The notes beneath the pieces are model-generated. The model was not told the origin of the DNA. It saw nothing but the letters and a program-made list of their open reading frames with translations, and made no database searches. This document shows positions 1 through 19,144 of a stretch of 64,000 nucleotides of DNA, piece by piece. Source of the DNA: Myrica gale (lineage: Eukaryota; Streptophyta; Magnoliopsida; Fagales; Myricaceae); the NCBI GenBank assembly GCA_963930655.1, contig OZ005611.1, forward strand, positions 19,827,001-19,891,000. The letters are read 5' to 3'. Made by a program: the position numbers and the translations under genes. Position 1 is the stretch's first letter; every line of letters begins with the position of its first letter.

Positions 1-730
1 TGCGTGTCACATTTTGCCACTGACGGAATTAGGATTAGAACAAGAATTTGGAAATGGAAAACTTAGTAGGGTAGAATATAGTAGAATGGTACTCACCCTA
101 TGGAGGTATATAGTAGAATGGTACTCGCCCTATAATTAATCCAAAGACACTAAAATAGATAGGAAGCTGAAGTACTGCCAGAATCATTTAGTCCCACGGC
201 ATGATCACACCAAGGAAAACAGCAGAACGCAAAAAAAAAAAAAAATCTTTGAAGAACATATAAGAAAAATATAAGGCGGCAATATTATCGATATAATTTA
301 ATTTTTTAATTCAACAAACACCTAGCAATTATGTGAAAAAAAATCTGGTGAGTACATTAATATCAACAAAATATTACAAGCTATAGGACTGTGTATTGGT
401 TAACTGGTGCAAGCAAGTATATACGTGATCGATCGCGATCATGGTGGTAATTATATATGTTGGTGGCAGAGGCAATAACTAGTTAACTATTATAAAGGTA
501 GCTAACTAGTAGTCATGCAAGCCATGATGAATGCATCGTTGTTACGGCAGCCAATTAATAATACTAATAGTAGGTAACAACGGTGGCAATTAATTTACAA
601 CAATGGGGGCAACCAAGGTTGTGTAGGTAAGGAGAAAAATTGGTTATAAAAGGAAAACGTACATATTAGTAGATATTCTTGCACAATATTGACCTTCGTC
701 AAATATATATTTTTTTTTTATTTGGATGCT
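1..730. other. AT-rich intergenic sequence, no gene seen
   Basis: AT-rich sequence without a convincing coding region or RNA gene. There is an A-run near 230-243 and one isolated GATCGATCG motif near 428, the same motif that is amplified in the transposon just downstream. I see nothing else to name. Confidence 0.5.
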
Positions 731-959
731 CAAAAAAATGTAAGAAACTTTTAAAGCCTTGGTAATCCAAGTGAAAAAAAGAAATTAAGATCAAAATTTC
801 GTCAAAGATAATTTCGTCACCAATCTTCCTATGCGCCAAACAACAAGATAAAAAATTAATGTTCCATTTTGTCACAAATAAAACTTTTAAAGGATTTTTC
901 GTCTACAATTTTCGTCACTAAAGGTTTTATTTGCGACGAAATAAAATTGTCGTCACTAA

Positions 960-2760
960 AAGGTAATTTTTTGAACCGATCGCTCACTGATAGGACGAAT
1001 GAATGATTGCCACGTATTTCAAATCACTAATTGATCACTACGATATGCCGATCGATCGGTAAGCGTAACTGTCACTTTTTCTCAACGAATGGAAGGACGT
1101 CACGTATTACAATATAGCGATCGATTGTCACGTGACTAGCGATCGATCGTTGTGAAGCCATTTTTACCGATTATCTCTCCACAAAATCTCTCGAATCCTC
1201 TAAAATTTCAAGGAGTCATTTCGTGCTGCATTGTCCTCAAAAGTGGGTGGAATCATTCTTCATTGTCTTTTACGTCAAATGTACGTACTTATATTATTTT
1301 TTAAGTGATATCAAGCGGTTGTAAATTAGTTTTTAGTTTTCGTTTTTTAATTTGCTATATCATCCATTTAGGTCCGTAAAATGTATTTATTTTATTTTTT
1401 ATGTATGTTTTAAGAGTTTAGGATTGTTTTGGGATAAATTTTAGCTGATTTTGGGCCTTTTTTGGGGTTTTGTAACGTCTGTGTGTTTTCGTTCCCATAT
1501 TGATCTATCCCCTTTAGTGGCGATCGATCGCTTTGTAAGAGCTAAGTTCAACGATCAATCGATTAAATTAAACGATCAATCGCTGCATTTGGTAGAGGAT
1601 CGATCAATGGTTTATTGAGAGATCGATTAGTCCCTATATACTATGTGTTTCCATGCGGGACCGATCGATCGCTTAATTATTAACGATCGATCGTTGTTTT
1701 CATAAATGCACCATTTTCATTTGTCGATCGATTAGCTAAATAAACGATCGATCGGTATATTTAGTGATCGATCGCTTTGGATGGCGATGGATCGCTTTTT
1801 CGTTGCAACTTAATTAATAATTACGTTATTTTTATTAATTTTTTTTCTAAGCAATGTATTTATTATTGTGATTACTTATAAACACATATTTATATACAAT
1901 TTTTGCAGCATACATAAAATTTCAGGAGTTAAATGCGCGCACAACGAGGACCAGGACATGATTGTCTTCCCAAGAGCAGGAAGTCGTTGATCCAATGATG
2001 AAGTAGGTATTAAAATGATAGTTTAAGAAAAATAATTTTAATAATTAAGTCATTTTTTAATAATTAGGTTTAACAATCGATCGGTGAAGGACGATGTCAT
2101 TTAAAGTTTTCAGACCGATTGATCATTTTTTACTAACGATCGATCGCTCGCATTCATCATCATTTTGAATTCATTAAACGATCAATCATTAACATAAAAC
2201 GGTCTATCGGTTCAAACGATGTCGTTTTAAACACACATGACGATCGATCAGTTATATTTGATGATCGATCGGTATATAAATTTAATGATTAAACATTTGT
2301 GATGGAATAATGTTAGCTTAAAAAATTAAAAAAAAGAAAATATATATTAACAAAGTATGTTAATATATATTTAGATTACTTAAATACATATAAAATATAC
2401 GTCATTAATATTTAAGAAAGCATATACAAGTTATATATGTTGCATCAAATAAACATTTTGTAATAGTTAGTATTAGCAATGTACAAATATGTCATAAACT
2501 AATGATATAAAATTTATTTAACATATGATTATAAGTTATTAGTATGAAGTAGGTATTAAAATGACATTTTAAGTAAAATAATTTTAATAAATAAGTCATT
2601 TGTCTGTTTTGATGGTACTTAACCGATCAATCATTATGGTTTAAACGATCGATCGGCTTCAAGATGGTAGTCTGACGATCGATCTTCATATTGTTGACGA
2701 TCGGTCGTCTATACATACCGACCGATCGCATGTTTATCGATCGATTGGTGTTTAACGCAG
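960..2760. repeat. Left array of palindromic GATCGATCG repeats in the CACTA element
   Basis: Dozens of copies of a motif near (A)CGATCGATCG(G/C/T)T lie in about 1.8 kb, for example at 1050, 1140, 1520, 1660, 1683, 1744 and 1766, with decayed forms such as GATCAATCG and GATCGATTG between them. The core is its own reverse complement, so orientation is ambiguous. Spacing is irregular. The array stops where the Ptta-like coding region begins. By analogy with TNPA-binding subterminal repeats it may be a protein-binding array, but that is inference. Confidence 0.75.
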
Positions 2761-3002
2761 CTTACAAATTATTGATGATGTGTAGCATTTATATTTATTT
2801 ACATGTTTGATTATTGAAGTGTTTGAGTTATGGAAATAAACTATGGATTTTGAGAAGTATGAAGGATGAATATTTGAGTGTTTTTTACTTTTTTGTTTGA
2901 GTTTATTTTTCGGATATAATGTGTATACCTTTAGACCCGTTCAAGGGTTAGGACACGATAAATTTGTGTTTATCGTGTAACAACCCTTGAATTGTCTAAA
3001 AT

Positions 3003-3775
3003 ATGGACAATTTGAGATTGTATATTCATGGTTGGACGAGTTCGATACTTGTGTCTTTTCCAGTCGTGGAGGAAGTTCAGTATCTTCGGGGTATACTACT
3101 AGCATTGGTGTATGACGTCATACAACTATCGTTGATGACATTTACCTCCAACGCTAGTGCGTATACTTGGGGATTGGGGGGAGAAATTTATACAAACAAA
3201 GATGGTGTTTGTACCACAAAAGGAGCAAGAGAAATTTATGTAAGTCACTTTCATTTTAATCTACTTTATGTAATTTATGTATAGTTAATCTACTTTAGAG
3301 TTACACTGAAATTGAAGTATATTACGAGATATTGGGCAAGAAGTCGGGATATGTTCAGGGATTAGGACGTGCGGTTAAGCCTCCGCCTTCATCAACTCTA
3401 ACTACACAGTCTTCTGCTTTACAACACCAGCTAGCGAAGGCAATGGATGAGATAGAAGCGATGAGAGCTGCTAGAGAAAAAGACTTGCAAAACTTTGCAA
3501 AGAAGCAAGTTGAGATGGAAGCCAGGTTGAGGGACCATTGTGAGGAGCAGTGGGTGGAGCAGGAGTGCATCTGGTTGGAGCACGAGGAGCGCATGCAACA
3601 TAAACAACAACACATGCGAAAGGAGCAAGAGCACTTACATGTAGAAATATTGAAGGAACTGGAAAAGAAACTGTCATCTGTAATGGAGAATAAAATGACG
3701 ACATGTCAAAGCGACTATTCAGCCAGTTTGGGGGTTCAAAAAGTTAGATGCATGTATATTGTAATAACTTTCTGA
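3003..3775 (+). pseudogene. Ptta/En-Spm family transposon protein (TNPA-like), two exons, partial
   Basis: The first exon ends at 3239 with a stretch reading TNKDGVCTTKGAREIY, like the THTKKDG...KE block of plant Ptta/En-Spm transposon proteins (PF03004). A GTAAGT donor follows at 3240, and an acceptor TTTAG at 3294-3298 joins exon 2 in frame from 3299, giving EVYYEILGKKSGYVQGLG and then a long charged coiled-coil-like region ending at 3775. The GYVxGLG motif is typical of the family; a related copy is found at 62580-62855. The protein would be a DNA-binding accessory protein of the CACTA element acting in the nucleus. The N-terminal start is uncertain: 3003 is only the first ATG in the open frame. 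The ORF is short for the family and probably non-functional. Confidence 0.7.
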
Positions 3776-3919
3776 TTAGGTATTATTACGATGTTATTTT
3801 CGTTTTAGTTACGGATCACTATTTGTTATTATTTATGTTTATTAATGTGAGTATTGTATTGTTATTATAATAGTACGTATCATATAATATTTTCTATTAT
3901 TATTATTTTTTAAATCGAT

Positions 3920-4400
3920 TCGGTTACTACCGTTCGATCGACATATTCAGCGATTGATCGGTTGTTGATCAACTGATCGATCGTGCAATACCACTATTTG
4001 ATCGCAATTATTAAAACGACAAAATTACTGATTGATGAGTACGTAAAGGATAGATCGGCTATGCACATGCGATCTATCGGTACTATAAATGACCGATTGG
4101 TGAAGAAATAGACGATCGATCCTTCAACTCAAACGATCGATCGCAGATGTTAATGATCGATAAGTTACTAAATCAACGTTCAATCGTTGAATTAAGCGAA
4201 TGATTGGTCATGGTATAACGATTGATCGTGATACTTAAGTATTGATCGTTTATTTCTTACCATGCGATCGGTTAAATGTGTCGATCAATCGGTATTGTAA
4301 CCGTTCGATCGTTACAAACAAATACCGATCAATCGTTGTTCCAACCGATCCATCACTTCGTTTTTATAGATGTATCGGCAAAGTTACCGATTGATCATTA
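3920..4400. repeat. Right array of GATCGATCG-like repeats in the CACTA element
   Basis: Mirror partner of the left array, on the other side of the Ptta-like ORF. GATCGATCG and variants such as GATCAATCG and GATTGATCG recur roughly every 20-40 bases. It runs into the outer CGTCACTAAA subterminal repeats before the right terminus. It is shorter than the left array (about 0.5 kb against 1.8 kb). Confidence 0.72.
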
Positions 4401-4611
4401 GATTTAGTGACGAAAAATCTCAGTCACTAAAAACTTTTCGTGACAAAATTCGGGTTTCGTCACGAAATACATTTTGGTGATGCTCTTTCGCTGACAGAGC
4501 TCGTGAGGAAAAAATTTCGTCACTAATACTTTTAGCGACAAAATTATTAATGATGAAATTTTGACTTTTAGTGACAAAATTTTGTCATAAAGTTCATTTT
4601 TTGCAGTGGCT

Positions 4612-5380
4612 CTTTATTGCAACAAACATATTGCCGTTCACCTAAGGCATAAAGAAGGCAGAAAATATCATCCCAAGCTTCACGTGACATATACGTGTGC
4701 TGCTGGAAACAGTGGGTTCGAAGAAGTAATAATTTTAGATTTCCATCCACCGCAATAATTAATGTGACCAGAAACCTGTCATATAAAATTTTCGGACGCT
4801 CTTACTTTAGACATTTAGGCCAAACAAAGTGATCATGAAAAGAACTACAACAGTATATATATGTTACAAGAAAGAAGCATTAATGATGTTTTTCTTCATC
4901 CCGAGGTCAACCAACACAATGTTCTGAAGAGAACAACAAGCGATAATCGAGAGTACGTTCCCTGAATTTCATGCAGTACTATAGTAGTCATGTACATGGA
5001 AGGTTGGTGTAGAAGATGACAACATTGGATTCTTATCCCGAAAACTAACATATGAAATAATGAACTTGAGCCATTTGCGTGGAAATTTCGTTACTTTGTC
5101 CGTTTATAGATGGCCTAATCCCAAAGGTAAAGCCACTACAAAGACCGATGACTCATTACTATTCAATCATCTCATATTATCTTCGATCTTCACAATACTT
5201 GGTTATTGAAAAAAACAAAAACATATATAACTGACAAGTAAGAAATTAAGATTCCTTTCACGTAAGCATCGAATGCGAAACTAATATTCTACACCACCAA
5301 AACAAGCCCTATACTCGTTTCAAATATTCTGCACCACCAATTAATTAAGTAATAATGCCCTACAATGCCAAGATGTGGCC
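4612..5380. other. Upstream flank of the pectinesterase remnant
   Basis: No coding region is supported. The sequence lies between the CACTA right end and a TATA box and probably contains the original promoter of the pectinesterase gene. A short repeated phrase, TTCTGCACCACCAA at 5327 and a near copy TTCTACACCACCAA at 5287, is the only local repeat I see. Confidence 0.4.
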
Positions 5381-5391
5381 TATATATATAG
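5381..5391 (+). promoter_or_regulatory. TATA box of the pectinesterase remnant
   Basis: TATATATATAG lies 83-93 bases before the ATG at 5474 and is preceded by GC-richer sequence. Position and sequence fit a plant TATA box, leaving room for a start site near 5410 and a short 5' UTR. Confidence 0.6.
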
Positions 5392-5473
5392 AGCGTTTCC
5401 TTGCTATGAATCTGTACAAGATTCAAGCTTTACTAGAAACTTCTTTCGCGATCATCTAAAACTTTAGGCCTTC

Positions 5474-5694
5474 ATGGACAAGCTTGTATTAACCTGCTCG
5501 AGTGCATTTCTTCTAGTAGTACTCTTATTTCTAAGGTCTGTGCATGGTGCAAAAATGATTACATCATGCAGCCAAACCCCATACCCAGAAGTATGCTATC
5601 ACTTCATTAACGCCAATCGGCCTCTAGCCAGCTCCCAAGATGAAGCAGGCCGGCTCGAGTTTCATGAGTTAGTCCATAAGGTGTCATTTCCAAC
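5474..5694 (+). pseudogene. Truncated pectinesterase / pectinesterase-inhibitor gene (5' fragment)
   Basis: The ORF opens with a hydrophobic signal peptide (about residues 1-25, ending VHGA) followed by SCSQTPYPEVCYHF, the hallmark start of the PMEI domain (PF04043) found alone in inhibitors or as the pro-region of type-I pectinesterases. The resemblance fades after about residue 68 (FHELVHKV), and the reading frame stops at 5705-5707. A full PMEI domain is about 150 residues and a pro-pectinesterase about 550, so most of the gene is missing. The usual four-helix remainder and the C-terminal catalytic domain are not found downstream; instead there is GA-rich sequence and a hAT-like terminus at 6108. 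The gene was probably cut by a transposon insertion or rearrangement. The TATA box and start are intact, so it may still be transcribed, but the product could not fold as a PMEI domain. Confidence 0.75.
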
Positions 5695-5894
5695 TGAGTC
5701 ACAATAACATTATTTCTCAACGGTCCAAAGACAAACCAACCAGGCGGTAGGCAGTACACTATCAACATTAACAGAGAGAGAGAGCTCTTACAGAGAAAGA
5801 GAAGCAACGTGAGAGAAGCAGCTGAGCCCTATCCTTTACTCGAATAGAGAGTGACGGACTGCAAGAGAAGAGAGAGACAGCAATGGCAGTCGTC

Positions 5895-6108
5895 AGACTC
5901 GACACTCGACAGATGATAGGAGAAAGAGAGGGAGACAACTGATGTTTTTTGCGAATAAGAGGAAGAAGAAACCAGTTTTTTCGCTAAACTGGCGGAAAAT
6001 TCCGCTTCCGGTTCCGGTTCCTAGAAGGGTCGGACCTCCTCTTCCCGAAACCGGTGACGGTACCGGAACCGGAGATCCGCCGGAGGCGGGACCGGACTTA
6101 CACCCCTG
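5895..6108. mobile_element. hAT-like element terminal fragment
   Basis: The right edge reads ACTTACACCCCTG (6096-6108), which on the other strand is CAGGGGTGTAAGT, a common hAT terminal inverted repeat in plants. Just inside are repeated CCGGTTCCGG/GGAACCGG units, the GC-rich subterminal sequence typical of such elements and similar in style to 49611-49670. No matching left terminus or 8-bp duplication was found, so the left limit is arbitrary. It may be the event that broke the pectinesterase gene. Confidence 0.5.
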
Positions 6109-6116
6109 TTGACAGT

Positions 6117-7267
6117 AGTCTAACCTTATCTGGAGTCGAAGAGATAGATAGCTCACCCAGAACGGGAGGGAGGTGGCTTATCTTTTATCCGAAAGTAATA
6201 AGTGGGTCTTCCGAGTAATCAGGAGAAAGGGGTCTGGACCTAGTCAATCGAGCGGGTTACGGTGGGCTTAAGAGTAGATTGGCCCCATGTGACTTTTGAC
6301 CATGATGTCGTGTGTCATTCCCATTGGCTTCATGGACCTGGGAGCTCTTGACTAGTTGACTATTTTCTACCCTTATCGCTATGTATCATGCGTCTTTTCT
6401 TAGTATTATCCTGACCTAATGGGTAAGGTTTATGGGGTTTGTAAAATTGTTTAAAAAGTTTAAAAATGTTTGGTTATAAAGTAACTTTTTATTTGAATTT
6501 ATTAAGAAAAAAGAAAAAAGATTTGATAGAATTTTTAATGAAAAAAATATTGAAATTAATTTGAAAATATGTTGAAGTTTGTCTGAAATTTTTTAGATTG
6601 TGTTGTTTGGTTATGAAAAATTACTTTAAAAAACCATCAGGCTGTTTTTCTTTGGTAAAGCGTGTCCCAGAAAGAGAAGTCCATGCTTGCAAATATGTTC
6701 TTATCTGCACAAAATAGAGGGTTGTAAGAATGAATCTACCCTAGTTCTTTCGTCACTGGCATCAACCCATTTCTTCACCTCCTAACAAAATGCGCAGACA
6801 TGAATTTCAATTATAATTGAGCTTCTAACATAGGGTAACCCACTGCATAACTTTTCCGAACACTATTTTATGCTCGGGAAAAAAAAAGGAAAGAGAAATA
6901 GCAAAAATATCACCCCCAAAAAAAACACAAAATTATAAAATAAATAAAAAAAGGAAAATAGAAGAACAAAAGAAAATATAAATCGCACGTCCGGAGCAAA
7001 CCAAAATCTGCAGAAAATGCAAACCTCGCGAGGCACATGGGGGCAAAGTATTGTGTAACTGGAACATCCATATTATTTTCCAGGTCAAAAAAGAGATTGG
7101 CAAGTATTTTTTCGAAATTTAAAAGGATTGTCATAAACATTTGTGGCCATCCACGTGGAAAGGGATGGACTACCACGGGTCCAGAGAAGTTTCCTTTATA
7201 AAGGGGGAACAGGACAAGATAACCCTTTTTCATATGAAGAACAATCTTACAAGGGCACAACGTGCGT
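6117..7267. other. Downstream flank and probable 3' UTR of the phosphoglucomutase gene
   Basis: Minus-strand sequence after the stop codon at 7268-7270 should hold the 3' UTR of the phosphoglucomutase gene; an exact poly(A) site was not assigned. A 200-base AT-rich block at about 6430-6640, ending in GTTTGGTTATG, resembles the small MITE-like repeats scattered elsewhere. No other gene is supported. Confidence 0.4.
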
Positions 7268-16103
<8,836 letters not shown>

Positions 16104-16206
16104 TTCTTCCTACTGGAAAAGCACAGCAAACTATAAGAAAAAGCTTAGAGCTAGAGAAAGGATCAGAGACAGAGAGAGCTAGGCTCACTAGTTTACGTTT
16201 AAGAAA

Positions 16207-16216
16207 GCTTTATAAC
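16207..16216 (-). promoter_or_regulatory. Possible TATA box of the phosphoglucomutase gene
   Basis: On the minus strand this reads GTTATAAAGC, 104-113 bases before the ATG at 16103. Spacing is plausible for a short 5' UTR, which would include a GA-rich (CT-rich on the plus strand) stretch. The call rests only on motif and position. Confidence 0.35.
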
Positions 16217-16548
16217 GAGGAAAGGAAGAGCTGGCCAAACGAGGAGGGACGAGTGCAAGTATATTCTTTTCTAGAGACTATGAGTGAGAGTGATGGGGGG
16301 CCGGATTACGAAACGAATACTGGGGATGACGTTTTTGCGATGTAGATTGACTCCATTTTTTAAAAACCGCACGTATTTTTTGGACCCACGGAAACCTTTT
16401 AACGGCGGGTTACGGGGAAACAACCTAGAACGCTTCTCACGTACGTAGCCACTCCTCTTTTACATTGTATTTTTTTTTTAAGCCGTTACTTCCCTTCCCA
16501 GCCAATTCATTTTTTTTTTCTAAATTCTTTCCAGCCAGTAACTACTTA

Positions 16549-16746
16549 AGGCTGCGTTTGTCACTAAAATTTTATCCAAAATTTTATCTCTCTCCTAATA
16601 AAATACTCCAATATAATCTCTCTTTCATAAAAAATATAAAAAATTATAAAAACTATAAAATATTACCTCTCTCTTCACTTTTTCACTAAACCCAATACCA
16701 ACACTAAACCCAATACCAAAAATTTTACCACACAAACCCACCCTTA
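16549..16746. repeat. Short MITE with imperfect terminal inverted repeats
   Basis: The left end reads GCGTTTGTCACTAAAATTTT. The right end, reverse-complemented, reads GGGTTTGTGTGGTAAAATTT, so about 20-28 bases are inverted and partly matching. The inside is AT-rich with no ORF. It lies about 450 bases upstream of the phosphoglucomutase start. Confidence 0.55.
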
Positions 16747-17164
16747 CTGCTCAAGGCGGAAAAAATATCTGATTGTTATCACCTGTGCCCCTGTAATGCT
16801 TCCCAACGCCGTTAATCATCCACTGGCCGTCTGGCCGGAGATATTTCTGTTGACTTTCTTTTGTCCATACTCTACCTAAGCTTCTTTGTTACTTGAGATG
16901 CTAGTAGTTGGCACCTTGGCTTATAGGGTCTTTTGGTTCTACCTTTCTTCTTTTGCTAACTGCCATTACTATTTCATATTATGTTTTTAGCCAGAGATTT
17001 GATTTTAATCCTAAAACTAAAATCCTTACATATCAAAATCCATCGACGGTCCACATTAAATTAGGGGAAAAAAAGGAAGAAGATGAAGATGCTCTTGATT
17101 TTTCTTCCTTTGTCTAGTCACTTTATTTCCACTTTCTCTAATTTTATAGAACTTGTCTCTCAAA

Positions 17165-17760
17165 AATGCACAAAAACCCACATTTAGCGTCTTTTTATAG
17201 GTTGATGTAGGTGTGTCGCCTGTGAAAGTCAATCTGCAGCAGCAATTTCTTTTAGCCACGTTTGACAAACGCTGGCAAAAAGATCTTTTCAGCTACACCA
17301 GCGTTTTTCACAAACGCTAATCAAATTTGTTTCACGTTACTTAAAAAAACTCACTTTTAACAGCAGTTAAAAAAACGCTGGAAACGTTAAAAGAAATGCT
17401 GGTAAACTTTCACAAATATTTTAACAGCATTTTTATAAGTTGATGTTAGTGTCGGAAAAGTTTAGAAAAATTAATAATTTGATTACAAAGTTTATACCTA
17501 CGGAATAGAATACAATCCTCAGTAGAATATAAACTTAATTAGTGATTAAATTGTAAATGTTTTAAAATTTTAAGAACCTATTTCACAAACGTTGATGAAA
17601 GTCATACTACAGCATCAGTTTTTTAGCATATTTTACCGGCATTTATTTGAAAAACGTTGATAAAGCTATCTTTGTCAGTGTTTTGAAAACGCTTCTAAAG
17701 ACCGTATTGGATGATTTTTACTGTCGTTTATTTGAAAAATGCTGCTAAAGATCATGGGGG
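17165..17760. repeat. Subterminal-repeat region of a degraded CACTA-like element
   Basis: Repeated units near AAACGCTG(C/G)(T/C)AAAG occur in both orientations (for example at 17266, 17301, 17370, 17395, 17595, 17650, 17690 and 17740). The last 115 bases match 25725-25830 in the same orientation (shared TTGGATGATTTTTACT). The style resembles CACTA subterminal repeats of the AGCAGCGTTTT type seen at 39500-39860. No clear terminus was found. Confidence 0.5.
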
Positions 17761-17769
17761 CATGCACGA

Positions 17770-18380
17770 TCGATCTTTTGTTCCGCTACCCAAAAATTCA
17801 ACCTCTCTGCTCCTGAAATAAAAATTATTGTACTTCAAGTCAATATTCTGTATTAGTCCAAATGTGACAATGTCGTGCCTACTATTCCATATCAATGAGA
17901 ATCAATTAGCCATAGGGTCCATTTGTTCCTGTAGCTTGCTTCTTCATCCTCTATGAAATACAGCTATTCTTCACCTCTTGTCACAGTGCACCAGAAAACT
18001 TCTACTGCTAGTCCTTAATTATGTGGAGGGTTTGCAGATTACCAGATAGTGTTGAGCATGTAGCAATCTATAACTGTGAATCCCACACATTTCATTTATT
18101 CAAAGGATAAAACCCAATGTTAGTTACAAAACTATTCTCAACTCCTATGATGGACTTAGTTTGTAGGCCCCATGTACTTCTTTATTATCTCTTTCATTTG
18201 GCAGCACAATGAGATAAACATAGAAGCATACACAAAAAGAAAATGTGTCTTTTCCAATGAATTCTTCATATTTTTTTAAAAATGAAAAATCGAGATATCC
18301 AAGAGCTCCTTCTCTTATATTTACTGAATATATTAGCCAGGAGAAAAGGAGGAGAGAATGCAGCATATAATGATTCGATA
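17770..18380. other. Unassigned sequence, possibly 3' part of the unidentified minus-strand gene
   Basis: AT-rich and without convincing coding signal. If the exons at 18382-18646 belong to a minus-strand gene, its later exons or 3' UTR would fall here, but I could not identify them. Confidence 0.3.
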
Positions 18381-18381
18381 C

Positions 18382-18646
18382 CTTTGGGCCCTTAGAACCA
18401 CCCACTGAATACCAACATTTTGCAGTCTCCTTCTCAATTCCTCATACAAGAGGCGACCAAAACCCTGAAAATTGCTAACATGTCAATTCACTTGAGAAGA
18501 ATTATCTATCTAAATTTCACAAGATGAGTACAATGTTAATAAAAACAGATGGAGGAGGGAAGGAATGGGCAATACATTCCTTGCAGTTACAACACCCTGC
18601 ATCTACCTTGAACCATGACAAACTACCAAGAGTCACAGAATGGGCA
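18382..18646 (-). pseudogene. Two putative exons of an unidentified gene
   Basis: On the minus strand an exon at 18607-18646 (acceptor TTTCCAG, donor AAG|GTAGATG) can be joined in frame to an exon at 18382-18464 (acceptor TTTTCAG, donor AAAG|GTATCG). The joined reading is ...SVTLGSLSWFK followed by GFGRLLYEELRRRLQNVG. The GFGRLL start recalls the acetyl-CoA-binding motif A of GNAT acetyltransferases (xxGxG/A), but this is weak and I do not recognise the family. No flanking exons with matching homology were found on either side, so it may be a gene fragment. Upstream sequence to about 19130 is GA-rich and could be a 5' UTR. Confidence 0.35.
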
Positions 18647-18649
18647 CTG

Positions 18650-19140
18650 GAAATGAAAGGAAAGAAAATACCTTGTGTTGATAGATTGAACTAACAACAG
18701 CAAGAGGAACAAATTTTCGTCTGAGAGAGAGAGAGGGAGAGAGCAAACGGAGAGAGGAGAGGCCTGCGTTCTGATTGCTGCGGTGACATGACTGAACAAA
18801 TTTTCTTGGACATCGTTCTCCTGCATTTCAGAACTGAAAATGTAGACTTCGACGCAAGAGCAGAGAACCCCAAATCTTTCTGCTTGATAAAAGAAACACA
18901 ACAAAGGAACGAAATGTTAGATACTGGTTATAGAAATTTCATCAGAAAATGAAGAATGAGGAAATGGGAGCTGGGTTGAAGAGACGTTTGATAACTCCCA
19001 AACGACAACAAATGCCCGTCTGAGAGAGAGAAGAGACGAAATTGAGAATTGAAAAAAGAGGGGGGTTTTTTAACCTAAGTAGCAGGAAGCGAAAACTGGG
19101 AGGAAAAAAAGGCGGGGGAGGGGGGGCGGGAAATTTACAA
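18650..19140. other. GA-rich flank, possibly 5' region of the unidentified gene
   Basis: Contains a (GA)n tract near 18722-18745, further GAGAGA tracts near 19020, and a short G-rich run near 19100-19130. Open frames on the minus strand are low-complexity and unconvincing. Confidence 0.3.
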
Positions 19141-19144
19141 GTTT

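Larger units (their letters stand above)
731..4608 (+). mobile_element. CACTA (En/Spm) DNA transposon, GATC-repeat family
   Basis: The right end reads TTTTTTGCAGTG at 4597-4608, which on the other strand is CACTGCAAAAAA, a CACTA-superfamily terminus. It is followed by GCT (4609-4611), and GCT also occurs at 728-730 just before CAAAAAAATG, so a 3-bp target duplication is likely, with the left end having lost the bases after its first C. Just inside both ends are inverted subterminal repeats of the type TTTCGTCACTAAA (about 800-960 and 4410-4600). Further in are arrays of GATCGATCG-like repeats, and in the middle a Ptta-type ORF. Family knowledge: CACTA elements make 3-bp duplications and their TNPA-like protein binds subterminal repeats. 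The left boundary is an inference; the right end is firm. The large TNP2-type transposase is absent, so the copy is non-autonomous. Confidence 0.8.

Noticed and set aside
960..2760. CRISPR-like or satellite array of GATCGATCG
   Set aside because: Spacing is irregular, units are short and palindromic, and the setting is a CACTA transposon in a plant genome.
3355..3704. Minus-strand ORFs opposite the Ptta-like ORF
   Set aside because: Shadows of the plus-strand coiled-coil coding region; Cys/Ser/Leu-rich with no homology.
5893..6156. Minus-strand 87-codon ORF with Gly/Thr/Ser repeats
   Set aside because: Made by the CCGGTTCCGG repeats of a hAT terminus.
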